Source: Pseudorasbora parva
Lineage: Eukaryota; Chordata; Actinopteri; Cypriniformes; Gobionidae
Direction: 5' to 3'
Assembly (NCBI RefSeq): GCF_024679245.1
Contig: NC_090177.1
Coordinates: forward strand, 42,870,518 to 42,934,517
DNA length: 64,000 nt
Of this stretch, positions 63,362-64,000 are shown piece after piece. The notes under the pieces were generated by a model. That model searched no databases and was not told where the DNA came from. It saw nothing but the letters and a program-made list of their open reading frames with translations. Every line of letters starts with the position of its first letter. Within the stretch, counting starts at the first letter, position 1. A program made the position numbers and the translations under genes.

Positions 63362-64000
63362 AATTGTTACAACCCCAAATCAGAAAAAGTTGGGAAAGTT
63401 TGGAAAACGCAAATAAAAAAAGAAAGTAGTGATTTCTAAATTTACTTTGACTTGTATTTCATTGCAGACAATATGAACACAAAATATTTCATGTTTTGTC
63501 TGGTCAACTTCATGTCATTTGTAAATATGCATCCTTTCCTGTCATTCAGACCTGCAACACATTTCAAAAAAAGTTGGGACAGGAGCAATTTAGGGCTAGT
63601 AATGAGGTAAAAGGGTTAAATAATGATTTGAAACAGGTGATGTCAACAGGTGAGTGAAATTATGATTTGGTACAAAAGCAGCATCCAAGAAAGATCTAAT
63701 CCTTTAGGAGCAAAGATGGGCCGAGGATCGCCAGTTTGCCAACAAATACGTGAGAAAATTATTGAAATGTTTAAAAACAATGTTCCTCAAAGAAAGATAG
63801 GAAGAGATTTGGATATTTCACATTCAACAGTGCATAACATAATTACAAGATTCAAGGAATCTGGAGGAATTTCAGTGCGTAAAGGACAAGGCCGCAAGCC
63901 TAAGCTGAACAACCGTGATCTCCGATCCCTCAGGCGGCACTGCATCAAGAATCGTCATTCATCTAGAAGCAATATCACCACATGGGCTCAGGGCTACTTT
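63362..64000 (+). mobile_element. Tc1-like transposon (second family), cut by window edge
   Basis: Begins near TTACAACCCCAAATCAGAAA with AAAGTTGGGA; the same AAAAAGTTGGGACAGG occurs again at 63570, giving the double-repeat terminal structure seen in some Tc1 elements. It is followed by an open transposase frame. Confidence 0.8.
63716..64000 (+). CDS. Tc1-like transposase, N-terminal part
   Basis: Open from ATG at 63716 to the last base, 95 codons with no stop. MGRGSPVCQQIREKIIEMFK is the start of the paired-type DNA-binding domain; IGRDLDISHSTVHNIITRFK is a helix-turn-helix, and GQGRKPKLNNRDLRSLRRHC the linker and second domain. Family knowledge: it binds the terminal repeats and cuts with a C-terminal DDE domain, which would lie outside the window. 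Unlike the other Tc1 copies here, its frame is unbroken as far as it can be seen. Confidence 0.85.
   Translation, partial: MGRGSPVCQQIREKIIEMFKNNVPQRKIGRDLDISHSTVHNIITRFKESGGISVRKGQGRKPKLNNRDLRSLRRHCIKNRHSSRSNITTWAQGYF

Overview
The window looks like nuclear DNA of a cyprinid-type teleost fish. It is AT-rich, has split genes with GT-AG introns, a vertebrate-type initiator tRNA-Met, a Wnt7a-like gene, and is filled with DNA-transposon debris: Tc1 copies, hAT, Harbinger, TTAA-type and Mutator-like non-autonomous elements, many of them long fold-back elements. A fragment of a DIRS-like gag gene and L2/SINE-type tails are also present. There is no bacterial-style gene organisation, so no operons or ribosome binding sites.

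Layout. (1) 1-10205, minus strand: the 5' part of an F-box/WD-repeat gene. Six exons join in one open frame (1907-2071, 2163-2369, 4071-4192, 5871-6040, 9244-9281, 10110-10205); its 3' end was not found or lies outside the window. One intron appears to be of GC-AG type and another holds a 2.1-kb array of a 22-bp repeat. (2) 10206-21432: intergenic and repeat-rich. It holds a Harbinger-like element that has swollen internally into about 32 copies of a 54-bp repeat, a TTAA-flanked element, an inverted pair of related elements, an initiator tRNA-Met gene with a duplicated 3' tail, and a decayed Tc1 copy. (3) 21433-about 42200, plus strand: a complete four-exon Wnt7a-like gene encoding 350 aa (exons 21651-21721, 22147-22373, 29003-29274, 39512-39994). 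Introns 2 and 3 are packed with fold-back elements. (4) 42200-64000: no complete host gene. It holds more members of the same fold-back families, a nested Tc1/MITE composite, a truncated DIRS-like gag gene, two weak candidate exons, and a Tc1-type transposase frame that is still open at the right edge.

The F-box gene (minus) and the wnt7a gene (plus) are transcribed divergently, with the tRNA gene between them. Nothing shows that they act together: the first would be a ubiquitin-ligase substrate adaptor, the second a secreted lipid-modified signalling ligand. The most unusual feature is a set of about ten large hairpin elements that share internal arms and apex but carry at least four different terminal sequences. 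Several nested insertions can be read exactly, because the target-site duplication is intact and a sibling repeat in the same window shows the empty site.
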